64,000 nucleotides of DNA, taken from Mesorhizobium sp. LHD-90 (lineage in GTDB: Bacteria; Pseudomonadota; Alphaproteobacteria; Rhizobiales; Rhizobiaceae). This document shows positions 1 through 9,765 of this stretch, piece after piece (within the stretch, counting starts at the first letter, position 1; each line of letters begins with the position of its first letter). Below the pieces are notes generated by a model. The model had not been told where the DNA came from, searched no databases, and was given only the letters and a program-made list of their open reading frames with translations. Location of the stretch: assembly GCF_030929505.1 (NCBI RefSeq), contig NZ_JAVFVV010000001.1, positions 248,001 to 312,000 on the forward strand. Reading direction: 5' to 3'. Position numbers and translations under genes: made by a program.

Positions 1-172
1 CGGCCTGCAAGTAGGGTCTCGAAGCAACGAGGGGAAGACGCGCGAACGTTCGACCGCGGCAAAATCACCGCCGGCCTTGGCGGCCTCGTCCCTGAATGAA
101 GACCAAGGATCGTCGTGGCGGTTCCCGGAGCGCTGATTGACACCCAGCGCCGCCCTCGCGCATCAATGCGCG
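1..172. other. Left-edge stretch with no supported gene
   Basis: I see no convincing gene, RNA or repeat between the window edge and the amidase start. Open frames here have no recognisable product and lie opposite or upstream of the amidase. The stretch may carry the amidase promoter, but I could not pick a convincing -35/-10 pair. Confidence 0.4.
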
Positions 173-1636
173 ATGATTGCCCAGCCCAGCCAAGCAATTC
201 CCGAAAATGCGCTTCCCCAGGCGAGCGAGCTCTGCCGCCGTCCAGCCACCGATCTTGTGCGGATGATCGCGCGGCGGCAGGTTTCGGTGGCCGAGGTGGC
301 CGCCGCCTTCCTCGATCGCATCGAGCAGGTGAACGGCGCCGTCAACGCGATCGTCTCGCTGCGCGACCGTCACGATATCCTCGCCGAGGCGGCCGAAGCC
401 GACGCCGCACTTGCGCGGGGCGCCAGCCCCGGCCCGCTTTTCGGCCTGCCCATCGCGATCAAGGACCTGGCCTTGACGAAGGGCCTGCGCACGACCTTCG
501 GCTCGCGCATCTTCGCCGAATTCGTCCCGAATGAAGACGATTTTTTCGTCGAACGCATGCGCGAGGCGGGCGCCATCATCATCGGCAAGACCAACGTGCC
601 GGAATTCGGGCTCGGTTCGCAAACCTACAACGAGGTTTTCGGCCCGACGCGCAACGCCTTCGACCAGTGCCTGACTTCGGGCGGTTCGAGCGGCGGGGCG
701 GCGGCCGCGCTGGCGCTGAACATGCTGCCGCTGGCCGACGGCAGCGATTTCTGCGGTTCGTTGCGCAATCCCGCGGCCTTCAACAACATTTTCGGCTTCC
801 GCCCGTCGCAGGGCAGGGTGCCGGCCGGCCCGCAACCGGAAATGTTCGTCGCCCAGATGGGCGTCGAAGGCCCGATGGCGCGCAATGTCGCCGACCTCGC
901 GCTGCTGCTCGGCGTACAGGCCGGCTACGACCCACGCGCGCCGCTGTCGCTGGACGGCGGCTTCCCCGGACCGGCCGAGCCGCGCGACAGGGGGCAGCCG
1001 TGGCGCGTCGCTTGGCTTGGCGACCTGGGCGGCGATCTGCCGATGGAAGACGGTATTCTCGACCTCTGCGAGGCCGCGCTCCACCGCGCCGAGGCAGGGC
1101 CGTTCCGTGTCGAGCCGTTCGTTCCGGACATCGACTTCGAGCGCCTCTGGTGGGCCTTTATCGCGCTGCGCCAATCGACCAGCGGCGCCGCGCTGAAAGT
1201 TTACTACGACAATCCGGGGCAGCGCGACCTGTTGAAGCCCGAGGCGATCTGGGAAATCGAAGGCGCGCTTGGCCTCACCGCTGTGCAGGTCTATGCGGCA
1301 TCAACGGTCCGATCGGGCTGGTACAAAGCCGTGCTCGGGCTGTTCGAGCGTCATGACCTCTTGGCATTGCCCACCGCCCAGGTCTTCCCGTTCGATGCCG
1401 CAATCCACTGGCCGACGGAGATCGCCGGACGCGCGATGGACAGTTACCACCGCTGGATGGAGGTGACGGCGTTCGCCACGTTGGCCGGCTGTCCGGCGAT
1501 CAGCGTGCCGGTCGGCTTCGATGCGCGGGGCAGACCTATGGGCATGCAGCTTATCGGCCGGCCGCGTGGCGACGCCGCGGTTCTCGGCGCCGCCGCGAGC
1601 TACGAGCAGGTTTGTGCAATCGTGGCGGGGGTGTAG
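173..1636 (+). CDS. Amidase-signature family amidase
   Basis: Hydrolase of the amidase-signature family, 487 aa, expected to be cytoplasmic and to cleave a carboxamide; the substrate cannot be told from sequence. The Ser-cisSer-Lys triad is visible as K97 (in AIKDL), cis-Ser S172 (in SGGSSGG) and nucleophile S196 (in FCGSLRNP). The 24-residue gap between the two serines matches the spacing in fatty acid amide hydrolase. The usual TGGS around the nucleophile is FCGS here, a mild deviation. I chose the ATG at 173; a TTG 36 bases upstream in frame is possible. The gene stands alone. A LysR gene follows about 200 bases on in the same direction and may or may not regulate it. It could equally be annotated GatA-like, but no gatB or gatC lies nearby, so a free-standing amidase is more likely. 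Confidence 0.9.
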   Translation: MIAQPSQAIPENALPQASELCRRPATDLVRMIARRQVSVAEVAAAFLDRIEQVNGAVNAIVSLRDRHDILAEAAEADAALARGASPGPLFGLPIAIKDLALTKGLRTTFGSRIFAEFVPNEDDFFVERMREAGAIIIGKTNVPEFGLGSQTYNEVFGPTRNAFDQCLTSGGSSGGAAAALALNMLPLADGSDFCGSLRNPAAFNNIFGFRPSQGRVPAGPQPEMFVAQMGVEGPMARNVADLALLLGVQAGYDPRAPLSLDGGFPGPAEPRDRGQPWRVAWLGDLGGDLPMEDGILDLCEAALHRAEAGPFRVEPFVPDIDFERLWWAFIALRQSTSGAALKVYYDNPGQRDLLKPEAIWEIEGALGLTAVQVYAASTVRSGWYKAVLGLFERHDLLALPTAQVFPFDAAIHWPTEIAGRAMDSYHRWMEVTAFATLAGCPAISVPVGFDARGRPMGMQLIGRPRGDAAVLGAAASYEQVCAIVAGV

Positions 1637-1665
1637 ACCGATATCGCAGCAATCGGCTTTCGGGC

Positions 1666-1698
1666 AAAAAAAGAACCCGCCACCCGGAGGGTCGCGGG
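1666..1698 (-). terminator. Rho-independent terminator reading leftward
   Basis: On the minus strand a GC hairpin (CCCGC, a mismatch, ACCC, loop TCC, GGGT, mismatch, GCGGG at 1676-1698) is followed by a ten-base tract with nine T (1666-1675). There is no T-tract on the plus side, so it does not serve the amidase. No minus-strand gene is recognisable upstream of it, which makes it an orphan. Confidence 0.65.
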
Positions 1699-1770
1699 CC
1701 GAGTGAGGACCGTGCCGGACAGGGCCGACTCCTGTCCCGGAAGTTTGCGGAAACATCCTACCAGCCCGAA

Positions 1771-1818
1771 TTGACATGCGGGAAACGAATAGCAATGATG
1801 CCTGTCATCAGCAGGCAT
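1771..1818 (+). promoter_or_regulatory. Likely promoter and hairpin upstream of the LysR gene
   Basis: TTGACA at 1771-1776 is followed after 17 bases by AATGAT (4 of 6 matches to the -10 consensus) at 1794-1799. An inverted repeat, ATGCCTG at 1798-1804 and CAGGCAT at 1812-1818, overlaps the expected transcription start. It could be an autoregulatory operator. Inference from sequence only. Confidence 0.4.
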
Positions 1819-1835
1819 GATGGCAGTCCGGCGGG

Positions 1836-2696
1836 ATGAATCTCGACAGCGACCTTTTGCGGGCGTTCGTGGCGGTGGCGGAGACCGGCAACGTCACCAA
1901 GGCGGCCGATCAGATGGGCCGCACGCAGTCGGCCGTATCGATGCAGATACGCCGGCTCGAGGACATGGTGGGCGACGCCCTGTTCCGGCGCGGCTCGCGC
2001 GGCGTCTGGCTGACCCGCAAGGGCGAGGACCTGATCGGCAATGCCCGTCGCATCGTCGCGCTGCTCGACGAGACCGCCGCCTCGCTGCGCACCGCTCCCC
2101 TCGACGGGCCGGTGCGGATCGGCATTCCCGAGGAATACGGCGAGACGGTCGTCGCGCGGGCGCTGGGCGCTTTCGCGAAGCTGCATCCGCGCGTCGAGAT
2201 CACCGTGCGCTTCGCCACGTCCGGTGCGCAGGTGGCTGCGCTGAACGCCGGTGAGCTCGATCTTGCGGTGGTGTTCGAGTGGGAGGATTTTTGCGACGGC
2301 GAATTGCTGATGGTCGATCCGACGGTGTGGGTGACCTCGGCGCTGCATCTGCGTCACGAGGAGCGGCCGCTGCCGGTGGCGATCTATCCGCATCTGGGCT
2401 GGTGCCGGGATTTTGCGCTGAAGTCACTGGAGCGGGGCGGCATCGCCTATAGGATCGCCTATATGAGCGACACAAGCGGCGGGCTGCGGCTGGCGACGCT
2501 CTCCGGGCTTGCCGTGGCGCCGATCTCGCGCAGCAACATCCCGGCCGGCTGCCGCGAACTGACCGTCGCGGAGGGTTTCGGCGCCATCGACGCTGCACGC
2601 GTCGTGCTGCGCCGCAATCCCGGCGCGTCCGGCCCGACGGTCGACGGCATGGCCCAGGCGATTCGCGAGGCATTCCGCAGCGGATCGGAAGGGTAG
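1836..2696 (+). CDS. LysR-family transcriptional regulator
   Basis: LysR-type DNA-binding regulator, 286 aa, close to the usual 290-310. The N-terminal winged helix-turn-helix (about residues 5-63) is typical: FVAVAETGNVTKAADQMGRTQSAVSMQIRRLE, read here in two pieces as FVAVAETGNVTKAADQ and MGRTQSAVSMQIRRLE. The rest is a periplasmic-binding-protein-like effector domain of which no ligand can be named. It ends 10 bases short of the convergent TIGR02302 gene. LysR regulators usually control a divergent neighbour, but the neighbour here is the co-directional amidase, so its target is unclear. Confidence 0.9.
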   Translation: MNLDSDLLRAFVAVAETGNVTKAADQMGRTQSAVSMQIRRLEDMVGDALFRRGSRGVWLTRKGEDLIGNARRIVALLDETAASLRTAPLDGPVRIGIPEEYGETVVARALGAFAKLHPRVEITVRFATSGAQVAALNAGELDLAVVFEWEDFCDGELLMVDPTVWVTSALHLRHEERPLPVAIYPHLGWCRDFALKSLERGGIAYRIAYMSDTSGGLRLATLSGLAVAPISRSNIPAGCRELTVAEGFGAIDAARVVLRRNPGASGPTVDGMAQAIREAFRSGSEG

Positions 2697-2706
2697 GCGG
2701 GGCGAT

Positions 2707-5283
2707 CTAGTCCAGCTTCAGCAGACGCTCGAGATAGCTGCGCTCCAGTTCGGGGCTGAGCGCGTTGCCCAGCCGCTTGCGGATCGCCTCGAGAATCTGG
2801 CGCGCGCGCTGCACGTCGATCTCGTCCGGAATCTTGACGGATTCGCCGAAATCCGGACCGGTGGTGGCGCGCGGGCGGCCGAGCGGATCGCGGTCGGCGT
2901 TCTGCTGGCGGCCGCCTTCCTCGCCGCCGCCCTGGTCGCCCTGCATGGCGTTCTGCATCTGCTGCATCATGTCCTGCGCGCCGCGGCGCAGCGCCTCCAG
3001 CGCGCGGCCCTGCTCGCCGGTGGCGCGGCCACCGTCGCCGTCTCCGAGCGCACCTTCAGCCTCGCCCATCGCCTCGCCGGCCTCGCCAAAACCTTCGCCT
3101 GGCTGTATGCCCATGCCTTCCAGGCCCTTCATCAAGGCTTCCAGATCCTTCTGGAGTTGGCCTTGTCCCTGCTGCAACTGCTTCAGCGCTTCGGCGAACT
3201 CTTCAGGGGTCATGCCCTGCCCCTGCCCGCGCTGTTGGCCTTCGCCCTGCTCGCCCTCCTGGCCGCGTTGCTGCCCGCGGTCCTGGCCGCGCTGCTGTTG
3301 GCCGCGCTGCATCTGGTCCATGCGGAAGGTTTCGTTCATCGTCTCCTGTTGGCGGCGCATGATCTCGCCCAGCTTGTTCATCTGCTGGCGCATTTCGCTT
3401 TCCTGGCCGCCTTCGCCGGGCTGCTGCTGGCGGCGCGCCTGCAGATTGTTCATCATGTCCTGCAATTGCGAGAGCAGTTCCTCGGCCTGCTGGCGGTTGC
3501 CCGACTTCGCCAGATTCTCGATCTGGTCCATCATGCGTTCCAGGTCGCTCTGGCTGAGTTCCTGGCCGGGCTGGAATTCCTGCTGGGCAAGGTTGGGGTC
3601 GCGGGCGGCGCGCTCGGCGAATTCGCGCAGGAATTCGTTCATCGCCTGCCGCAGTTCCTTCATCAGCCGGTCGATTTCTTCGTCGCTGGCGCCGTCGCGC
3701 AGCGCCTGCTTGAGCGCCTCTTGCGCCTGCCGCAGCCGTTTCTCGGCGTCCGTCAGGCCGCCATCCTCGATCTGCAAGGCCATGTTCCAGAGGTAGTCGG
3801 CGACGTCGCGCAACTGGTCGTCGGTCGAGGCCAGGTTGAGCCGTGTGCGTCCGGCCATCAGTCCGAGATAATGGGTCGGATTGTCGAACGTGTCCTCCGG
3901 GCGCAGCGTGATGGCGTCGATCAGGTCAACCACCCGCCGCTTCTGGTTGGCGTCGAGCGAAAGCACCTTGCGCAGTTCAACAACGGCGCGCGCCAGCGGG
4001 TTGGTAAACGGGCGCTGCGGCAGTTCGATCGTCTTCGTTTCGGTTTTTGCCTCCTGCCCGGCATCATCGACGGCCGAAAGCGTGAGTTTTGTGCGGCTGC
4101 CCGCCCAGACGTGCTCGGTCAGATCGCGCGTCGCCTTCATGGCGATGCCGCCGCTGCCGCGTCGCGGCACCGACAGCGGCATTTCCGGCGGGCCGTAGAG
4201 CGGCCGGGCATCAGGCGGCGGAGCGTCCTCCAGCGCGAAATCGGCCTTGGCCGAAGCCGCGCCGTAATCGTCCTCGATCTCGTAGCGCAGTTCGAACGCG
4301 CCGTTGGCCGCGCGCTTCGGCTCGTCGGCGAAGCGGATCACCGGCGGCTTGTCGGCAACCACCGCAAAGGCCCAGCTATCCATCTCCTTTTCGCCGGCGC
4401 GCAGGGCGAGGACACCGTCGGCTGTGAGTTTTCCGGCGAATTGCCGGGGCAGGGCGGGCGCATTCTCGGCCGGCGCGGGAGAGGGCTGCGCCACATCTGC
4501 TTGCGCGATGTCTCGCGCAGTTCCGTCCCGGCCGGTGAAGACTACAGATTCCTCGCCGCTGCCGCCGGTGATTCTCAATGTGACGTCGCTGCCTTCCGGA
4601 ACCGTGAAGACCGGCGCGCTGGCGTTGTTCTCGGCGGTAAGAAAGATCGGCGCCCTGCCTGTATAGGCCGGCGGCGTGACCCAGGCGTCGATGCGCGGGG
4701 GCACGGTTTCGGCAAGTGCTGCGGCACGAAAGCCGTCTTCGAGCGAGCCGCCGCGCTGGCCGAACGAATAGGCGAAAGCGGTGACGAGAAGCAGCGCGAC
4801 GACGGCGCGCAAAGCCCAGGGGTCGCGCTCCGGCACGCCGGTGCGCGGCAGGGCGCCGCCGACGTCGGCCAGAGTCTCGGCCATGCGTTTCTGGTGTTCG
4901 CGCCAGAGCGCCAGCGCGAAACCGTCGTCCTTTCCGACCGGCCTGTCGGTTTGCGCCTGCAAGGGCGTGTGGACGAGCGCGTTCGCGGCCTCGATGCGCC
5001 GGTCGATCTCCTCAGGTCGCGGCGCGCGGTAGAAGCGCAGCGGATAGAGCGAGGCGAGCGCGGCCAGGCCGAAGGCGGCGACCAGGGCAAGCCGTGCGGC
5101 ATCCGGCATCAGTCGGAAGACGCCGAACCAGGAAAGGCTGGCGAAAAGGCCGGCGACAACAAGCAGCGGAAGGATAAGGGGCCAGACGCGCTCCAGTATG
5201 ACGGCCGCGCGCGTCGCCAGCCTTGTATGCATCAAGCGTCTGGAAAAGATGGATTTTTCCGACTTCTCGGGCGCTTCCTTCAT
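2707..5283 (-). CDS. TIGR02302/DUF4175 family large membrane protein
   Basis: Protein of about 858 aa matching the TIGR02302 family of alphaproteobacteria, whose function is not established. Three predicted membrane segments lie near the N terminus (about 34-56, 63-81 and 157-174). A long probably extracytoplasmic region follows, then helical, Gln/Glu/Arg-rich stretches. The region from about residue 620 to 760 is strongly low-complexity, with many QQ and RGQ units. I chose the ATG at 5283 (MKEAPEKSEK); a longer frame adds 36 residues with no domain. It is the last gene of the leftward argH to lysA group, 204 bases beyond lysA, and converges on the LysR gene. This gene order is widely conserved in rhizobia. 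Confidence 0.85.
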   Translation of the reverse strand: MKEAPEKSEKSIFSRRLMHTRLATRAAVILERVWPLILPLLVVAGLFASLSWFGVFRLMPDAARLALVAAFGLAALASLYPLRFYRAPRPEEIDRRIEAANALVHTPLQAQTDRPVGKDDGFALALWREHQKRMAETLADVGGALPRTGVPERDPWALRAVVALLLVTAFAYSFGQRGGSLEDGFRAAALAETVPPRIDAWVTPPAYTGRAPIFLTAENNASAPVFTVPEGSDVTLRITGGSGEESVVFTGRDGTARDIAQADVAQPSPAPAENAPALPRQFAGKLTADGVLALRAGEKEMDSWAFAVVADKPPVIRFADEPKRAANGAFELRYEIEDDYGAASAKADFALEDAPPPDARPLYGPPEMPLSVPRRGSGGIAMKATRDLTEHVWAGSRTKLTLSAVDDAGQEAKTETKTIELPQRPFTNPLARAVVELRKVLSLDANQKRRVVDLIDAITLRPEDTFDNPTHYLGLMAGRTRLNLASTDDQLRDVADYLWNMALQIEDGGLTDAEKRLRQAQEALKQALRDGASDEEIDRLMKELRQAMNEFLREFAERAARDPNLAQQEFQPGQELSQSDLERMMDQIENLAKSGNRQQAEELLSQLQDMMNNLQARRQQQPGEGGQESEMRQQMNKLGEIMRRQQETMNETFRMDQMQRGQQQRGQDRGQQRGQEGEQGEGQQRGQGQGMTPEEFAEALKQLQQGQGQLQKDLEALMKGLEGMGIQPGEGFGEAGEAMGEAEGALGDGDGGRATGEQGRALEALRRGAQDMMQQMQNAMQGDQGGGEEGGRQQNADRDPLGRPRATTGPDFGESVKIPDEIDVQRARQILEAIRKRLGNALSPELERSYLERLLKLD

Positions 5284-5487
5284 CGGACTTTCCGGTTTCG
5301 GCCGGGCACGGAGCCAAGCCTGTAGAGTCGGAAGAATATCAACAAAAGCGGCAAATACGAGACGATTGACAGAATCGTGATGCCGCACCACGAAGCCGAA
5401 ATCCGATGGCGGCCCATTTGTTCCCGCCGCACGAGCGGCGACGGCAATCTCAGACCCGGCCGGGACAGGTGAAGCGTTGCCGGCAGA

Positions 5488-6753
<1,266 letters not shown>

Positions 6754-6799
6754 CGTCAGGTTCCGCGAGGAAGTATGGCCGCGATCGTCGGAGACGGCG

Positions 6800-7006
6800 T
6801 TACTGGATCAGTCTGTCGAGAATGAACGGCTTGTCCTCGACCGGTTTCCGCGGCTCGGGCGGCAGCGGCTCGCCGGCCTTCTGCGCATCCTTGCGCGCCT
6901 GCACGGCGGCGGCGTAGGGCGTGTCGAGATCGGATTTGCGGCCGCAGCCAACAAGACCAAGGGATGCGATGAGCGCCGCGGATAGGATCAGTCGAGGTGT
7001 GGTCAT
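6800..7006 (-). CDS. Small lipoprotein, LptM/YifL-like
   Basis: A 68-residue lipoprotein. The N terminus MTTPRLILSAALIASLG is followed by the lipobox LVGC with the acylated cysteine at position 21. The short mature part is Pro/Lys rich. Small lipoproteins just upstream of lysA are conserved in Proteobacteria. In E. coli the equivalent (YifL) is LptM, which assists maturation of the LptDE lipopolysaccharide translocon; that role is inferred here from position and type. The start was chosen at the ATG that places the signal peptide correctly; a longer frame upstream makes no sense as an export signal. Confidence 0.8.
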   Translation of the reverse strand: MTTPRLILSAALIASLGLVGCGRKSDLDTPYAAAVQARKDAQKAGEPLPPEPRKPVEDKPFILDRLIQ

Positions 7007-7091
7007 GTCGGGTCCCATCACGAGGTAGATCGCACTTAGCGGAGATTGGACGAGATTGCACGCCCTCGCGAGGCCTCGATTCCGTCCGGCT

Positions 7092-7469
7092 TCAGACAAA
7101 CGAATGGCCGGCTTGCTCCAAAAGGTCCAGTGATCGTAGAACGTCATCCGCTTTTATGAGGATATGGTCACCATCGAAGGTTGACACGACAAAGATGCCA
7201 ATACCGTTGGTCGACAAGGGTGCGATGACGGACAGGACAACTCCGGTTTCGTCGAAGGCGAACGGACCTTCGAACTTGAAACACGACCAGTTCTCGTCGT
7301 TTCGCACGCCGTTCGGTATATGCTCCTGAAGGCACACGATGGAGAGTTCGTCCTCTGTCCGGCTAATGCTGACAAATCCGCCGCAGTCGGCCCAATCCGG
7401 TATCCGGTCAGCGGCGTCGAGCCGCGCGATGGCGTAGGTTCCGGAAAGAGCTTTCAGCCGAATCGCCAT
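7092..7469 (-). CDS. ACT domain protein (CASTOR/ACT_7 type)
   Basis: 125-residue protein with the layout of the ACT_7 family: an N-terminal strand with YAIARLDAADRIPDWA, the conserved SISRTEDELSIVC segment, then FEGPFAF and a C-terminal ACT unit with GIGIFVVSTFDGDHIL. ACT domains bind amino acids and act as regulatory modules; the ligand of this stand-alone version is unknown. Its start lies 8 bases after the argH stop, so it is almost certainly co-transcribed with argH. A role as a sensor of arginine or lysine pathway intermediates is suggested only by that position. Confidence 0.85.
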   Translation of the reverse strand: MAIRLKALSGTYAIARLDAADRIPDWADCGGFVSISRTEDELSIVCLQEHIPNGVRNDENWSCFKFEGPFAFDETGVVLSVIAPLSTNGIGIFVVSTFDGDHILIKADDVLRSLDLLEQAGHSFV

Positions 7470-7477
7470 CGTAGCAC

Positions 7478-8878
7478 CTACGCCTTCGCCAGCCGCTTCT
7501 TCCAGTAGCGCACCTGGCGGCGCACCTCGCCCGGCGCGGTGCCGCCGAAGGATTTCCGGCCCTTCACCGAATTCTGCACCGACAGGACGGAAAAGATGTC
7601 GCCGGTGATGCCCGGATGGATCGCCTTGAGTTCCTCCAGCGACAGTTTCGCCAGCGTCGTCTTCATCGTTTCGGCCAACGCCACCGCGCGGCCGGTGACG
7701 TGATGCGCCTCGCGGAAGGGCAGGCCCAGCGTACGCACCAGCCAGTCGGCGAGGTCGGTGGCGGTCGAATGGCCGGAGCCGGCGGCGCGCTTCATCGCTT
7801 CCGTGTCGATGGTCATGTCGCCGACCATGCCGGTCATCGCCGCCAGCATCAGGTCGAGCGTTTCGGCGGCGTCGAACACCGCCTCCTTGTCCTCCTGCAT
7901 GTCCTTGGAATAGGTCAGCGGCAGGCCCTTCATGACGGTCAGCAGGCCGATCAGATGGCCGTTGACGCGGCCCGTCTTGGCGCGCACCAGTTCGGCGGCG
8001 TCCGGGTTCTTCTTCTGCGGCATGATCGAGGAGCCGGTGGAGAAGGAATCCGAAAGTTTCACGAAGCCGAATTGCGGCGTCGACCAGATGACGATCTCTT
8101 CCGCCAGCCGCGACAGGTGCGTCGCGCAGATCGCGGCGATCGACAAAAACTCCAGCGCGAAATCGCGGTCCGACACGCTGTCCAGCGAGTTGCGGGTCGG
8201 CTCGCGGAAGCCAAGCGCCTTGGCGGTCCTGTGGCGGTCGATCGGGAAGCCGGTGCCGGCGAGCGCGGCCGCGCCGAGCGGCGATTCGTCCATGCGTTCG
8301 ATCGCGTCGCGCACGCGCGAAAGATCGCGGGCAAACATCTCGACATAAGCCATGCAGTGATGGCCGAAGGTCACCGGCTGCGCCGACTGCATGTGGGTGA
8401 AGCCGGGCATCACCGTCGCCGCGTGCTCCTCGGCGCGCGTCAGGAAGACGGCGATCAACCCCTTCAGCGCCTCGGCGACGCGAAAGAGTTCGTCCTTCAC
8501 CCAAAGGCGAAAATCGACGGCCACCTGGTCGTTGCGCGATCGCGCCGTGTGCAGGCGGCCGGCGGCCGGGCCGATCAGTTCGGCCAGCCGCGCCTCGACA
8601 TTCATGTGGATGTCTTCCAGCGCGGTCGAGAAGATGAAGGCGCCGCTTTCAATCTCTTTCAAAATCGTGTTCAGGCCGTGAGCAATCTTTTCTTGATCGG
8701 CGGCCGAAATGATGCCCGTTGCCGCCAGCATTTCCGAATGCGCCAGCGAGCCGCGAATGTCCTGGGCGTAAAGTTTCCTGTCGAAGCCGATCGAAGCGTT
8801 GATCGCCTCCATGACGGCCGCCGGACCCGAGGCAAAACGCCCGCCCCACATCGCATTGCTGGCCTTTTTGTCGTTCAT
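7478..8878 (-). CDS. argH: Argininosuccinate lyase
   Basis: Splits argininosuccinate into arginine and fumarate, the last step of arginine synthesis. 466 aa, normal for the family. The superfamily signature [11 protein letters not shown] is present, with the [10 protein letters not shown] substrate-binding segment and the [12 protein letters not shown] region. The start was taken at MNDKKASN (8878), which gives the expected N terminus leading into WGGRF; a longer upstream frame runs into the divergent tlpA gene. First gene of the leftward argH-ACT-lipoprotein-lysA-TIGR02302 group. Only 31 bases separate its start from tlpA, so the two promoters must overlap or lie inside the coding regions. 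Confidence 0.97.
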   Translation of the reverse strand: MNDKKASNAMWGGRFASGPAAVMEAINASIGFDRKLYAQDIRGSLAHSEMLAATGIISAADQEKIAHGLNTILKEIESGAFIFSTALEDIHMNVEARLAELIGPAAGRLHTARSRNDQVAVDFRLWVKDELFRVAEALKGLIAVFLTRAEEHAATVMPGFTHMQSAQPVTFGHHCMAYVEMFARDLSRVRDAIERMDESPLGAAALAGTGFPIDRHRTAKALGFREPTRNSLDSVSDRDFALEFLSIAAICATHLSRLAEEIVIWSTPQFGFVKLSDSFSTGSSIMPQKKNPDAAELVRAKTGRVNGHLIGLLTVMKGLPLTYSKDMQEDKEAVFDAAETLDLMLAAMTGMVGDMTIDTEAMKRAAGSGHSTATDLADWLVRTLGLPFREAHHVTGRAVALAETMKTTLAKLSLEELKAIHPGITGDIFSVLSVQNSVKGRKSFGGTAPGEVRRQVRYWKKRLAKA

Positions 8879-8909
8879 CGTGCTACCCGGGTTCCGGAGG
8901 TTTTTGAGA

Positions 8910-9623
8910 ATGTCGGACGGCAAGCAAAAAAAACTGATCCCGGCCTGGCGCGCCATCCTGACCGCCATGGCGGCCGGCGCGCTGGCCGGCGCGGTGGCGG
9001 TATATGTCACCGGAGGCTTCTCTGGCAACACGCCGGCAGGCGCGCCGGGCGACGTTGCGCAGGAGGCCGTGGCGACCGCTCCCGCGCCCGACCCTGCGGA
9101 CTCCTGCACCCTGAAAGCCGACATGGCCAAGACGGTCGCCGCGTCCGCGACCGGCCAGGTGGCGGCGATGCTGCCGGCCGATCCGCCGCAATCGCTGGCC
9201 AAACTCGCCTTCAACGCCCCCGATGGCAAGCCGATGACGCTTGCCGACCGCGCCGGCAAGACGGTGCTGCTCAATCTGTGGGCTACCTGGTGCGCGCCTT
9301 GCCGGGCCGAGATGCCGGCGCTCGACGCATTGCAGAAGGAGGCCGGCGACGACGGGTTCGAGGTGATCGCCGTCAATGTCGATAGCGGCGACGACACCAA
9401 GCCGAAAAAATTCCTGGCGGAGACGCAGATTTCCGCGCTTGCCTACTATCGCGACAACACGCTCGACCTCTTCAATGACCTGAAAAGACGCGGGCTGGCG
9501 CTCGGCCTGCCGGTGACCCTGCTGATCGACGGGGAAGGCTGCCTGCTTGCCCATATGAACGGGCCTGCCGAATGGGCGGGCGAGGATGCGAAGAAGCTGA
9601 TCGCGGCGGCGCGCGGAAGCTGA
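8910..9623 (+). CDS. tlpA: TlpA-type thiol:disulfide oxidoreductase
   Basis: Membrane-anchored periplasmic thioredoxin-fold protein, 237 aa. A positively charged start (MSDGKQKK) is followed by one transmembrane helix (about residues 13-35), a linker, then a thioredoxin domain with the active site WCAPC (C128 and C131). In Bradyrhizobium TlpA reduces copper-binding sites and partner proteins during cytochrome oxidase assembly; that role is inferred here. The ATG at 8910 has a GGAGG nine bases upstream, which decides the start. Divergent from argH, an arrangement common in rhizobia. Confidence 0.92.
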   Translation: MSDGKQKKLIPAWRAILTAMAAGALAGAVAVYVTGGFSGNTPAGAPGDVAQEAVATAPAPDPADSCTLKADMAKTVAASATGQVAAMLPADPPQSLAKLAFNAPDGKPMTLADRAGKTVLLNLWATWCAPCRAEMPALDALQKEAGDDGFEVIAVNVDSGDDTKPKKFLAETQISALAYYRDNTLDLFNDLKRRGLALGLPVTLLIDGEGCLLAHMNGPAEWAGEDAKKLIAAARGS

Positions 9624-9677
9624 TTTCCGCCGCTGCGGGCGGCGACTTTACCGGATCGAAAGCGTCCCCGAGCTACT

Positions 9678-9744
9678 AGAGCAATGTCCGACCAGATTGA
9701 CCCATTGCCGGCAGAATGGGTTCAATCTGATCGGACGTTGCTCT
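9678..9744. repeat. Long inverted repeat (palindromic intergenic element)
   Basis: Two arms of about 30 bases (9678-9706 and 9715-9744) are reverse complements apart from two transitions and one single-base gap, around an 8-base loop GCCGGCAG. The arms begin AGAGCAA and contain CAGATTGA. There is no T-tract, so it looks like a REP-like chromosomal repeat and not a simple terminator. It sits between tlpA and the next gene, 21 bases before the latter's start. Confidence 0.75.
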
Positions 9745-9765
9745 TGATCGGCCGGAGGGGCGCCG

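Noticed and set aside
3157-5325. Long plus-strand open frame of 722 codons opposite the TIGR02302 gene
   Set aside because: It is the antisense shadow of a GC-rich gene with biased codons; its product is Leu/Arg-rich with no domain, while the minus strand gives a known family.
5284-5391. N-terminal extension of the TIGR02302 protein
   Set aside because: Adds 36 residues without homology features; the internal ATG at 5283 fits the membrane topology better.
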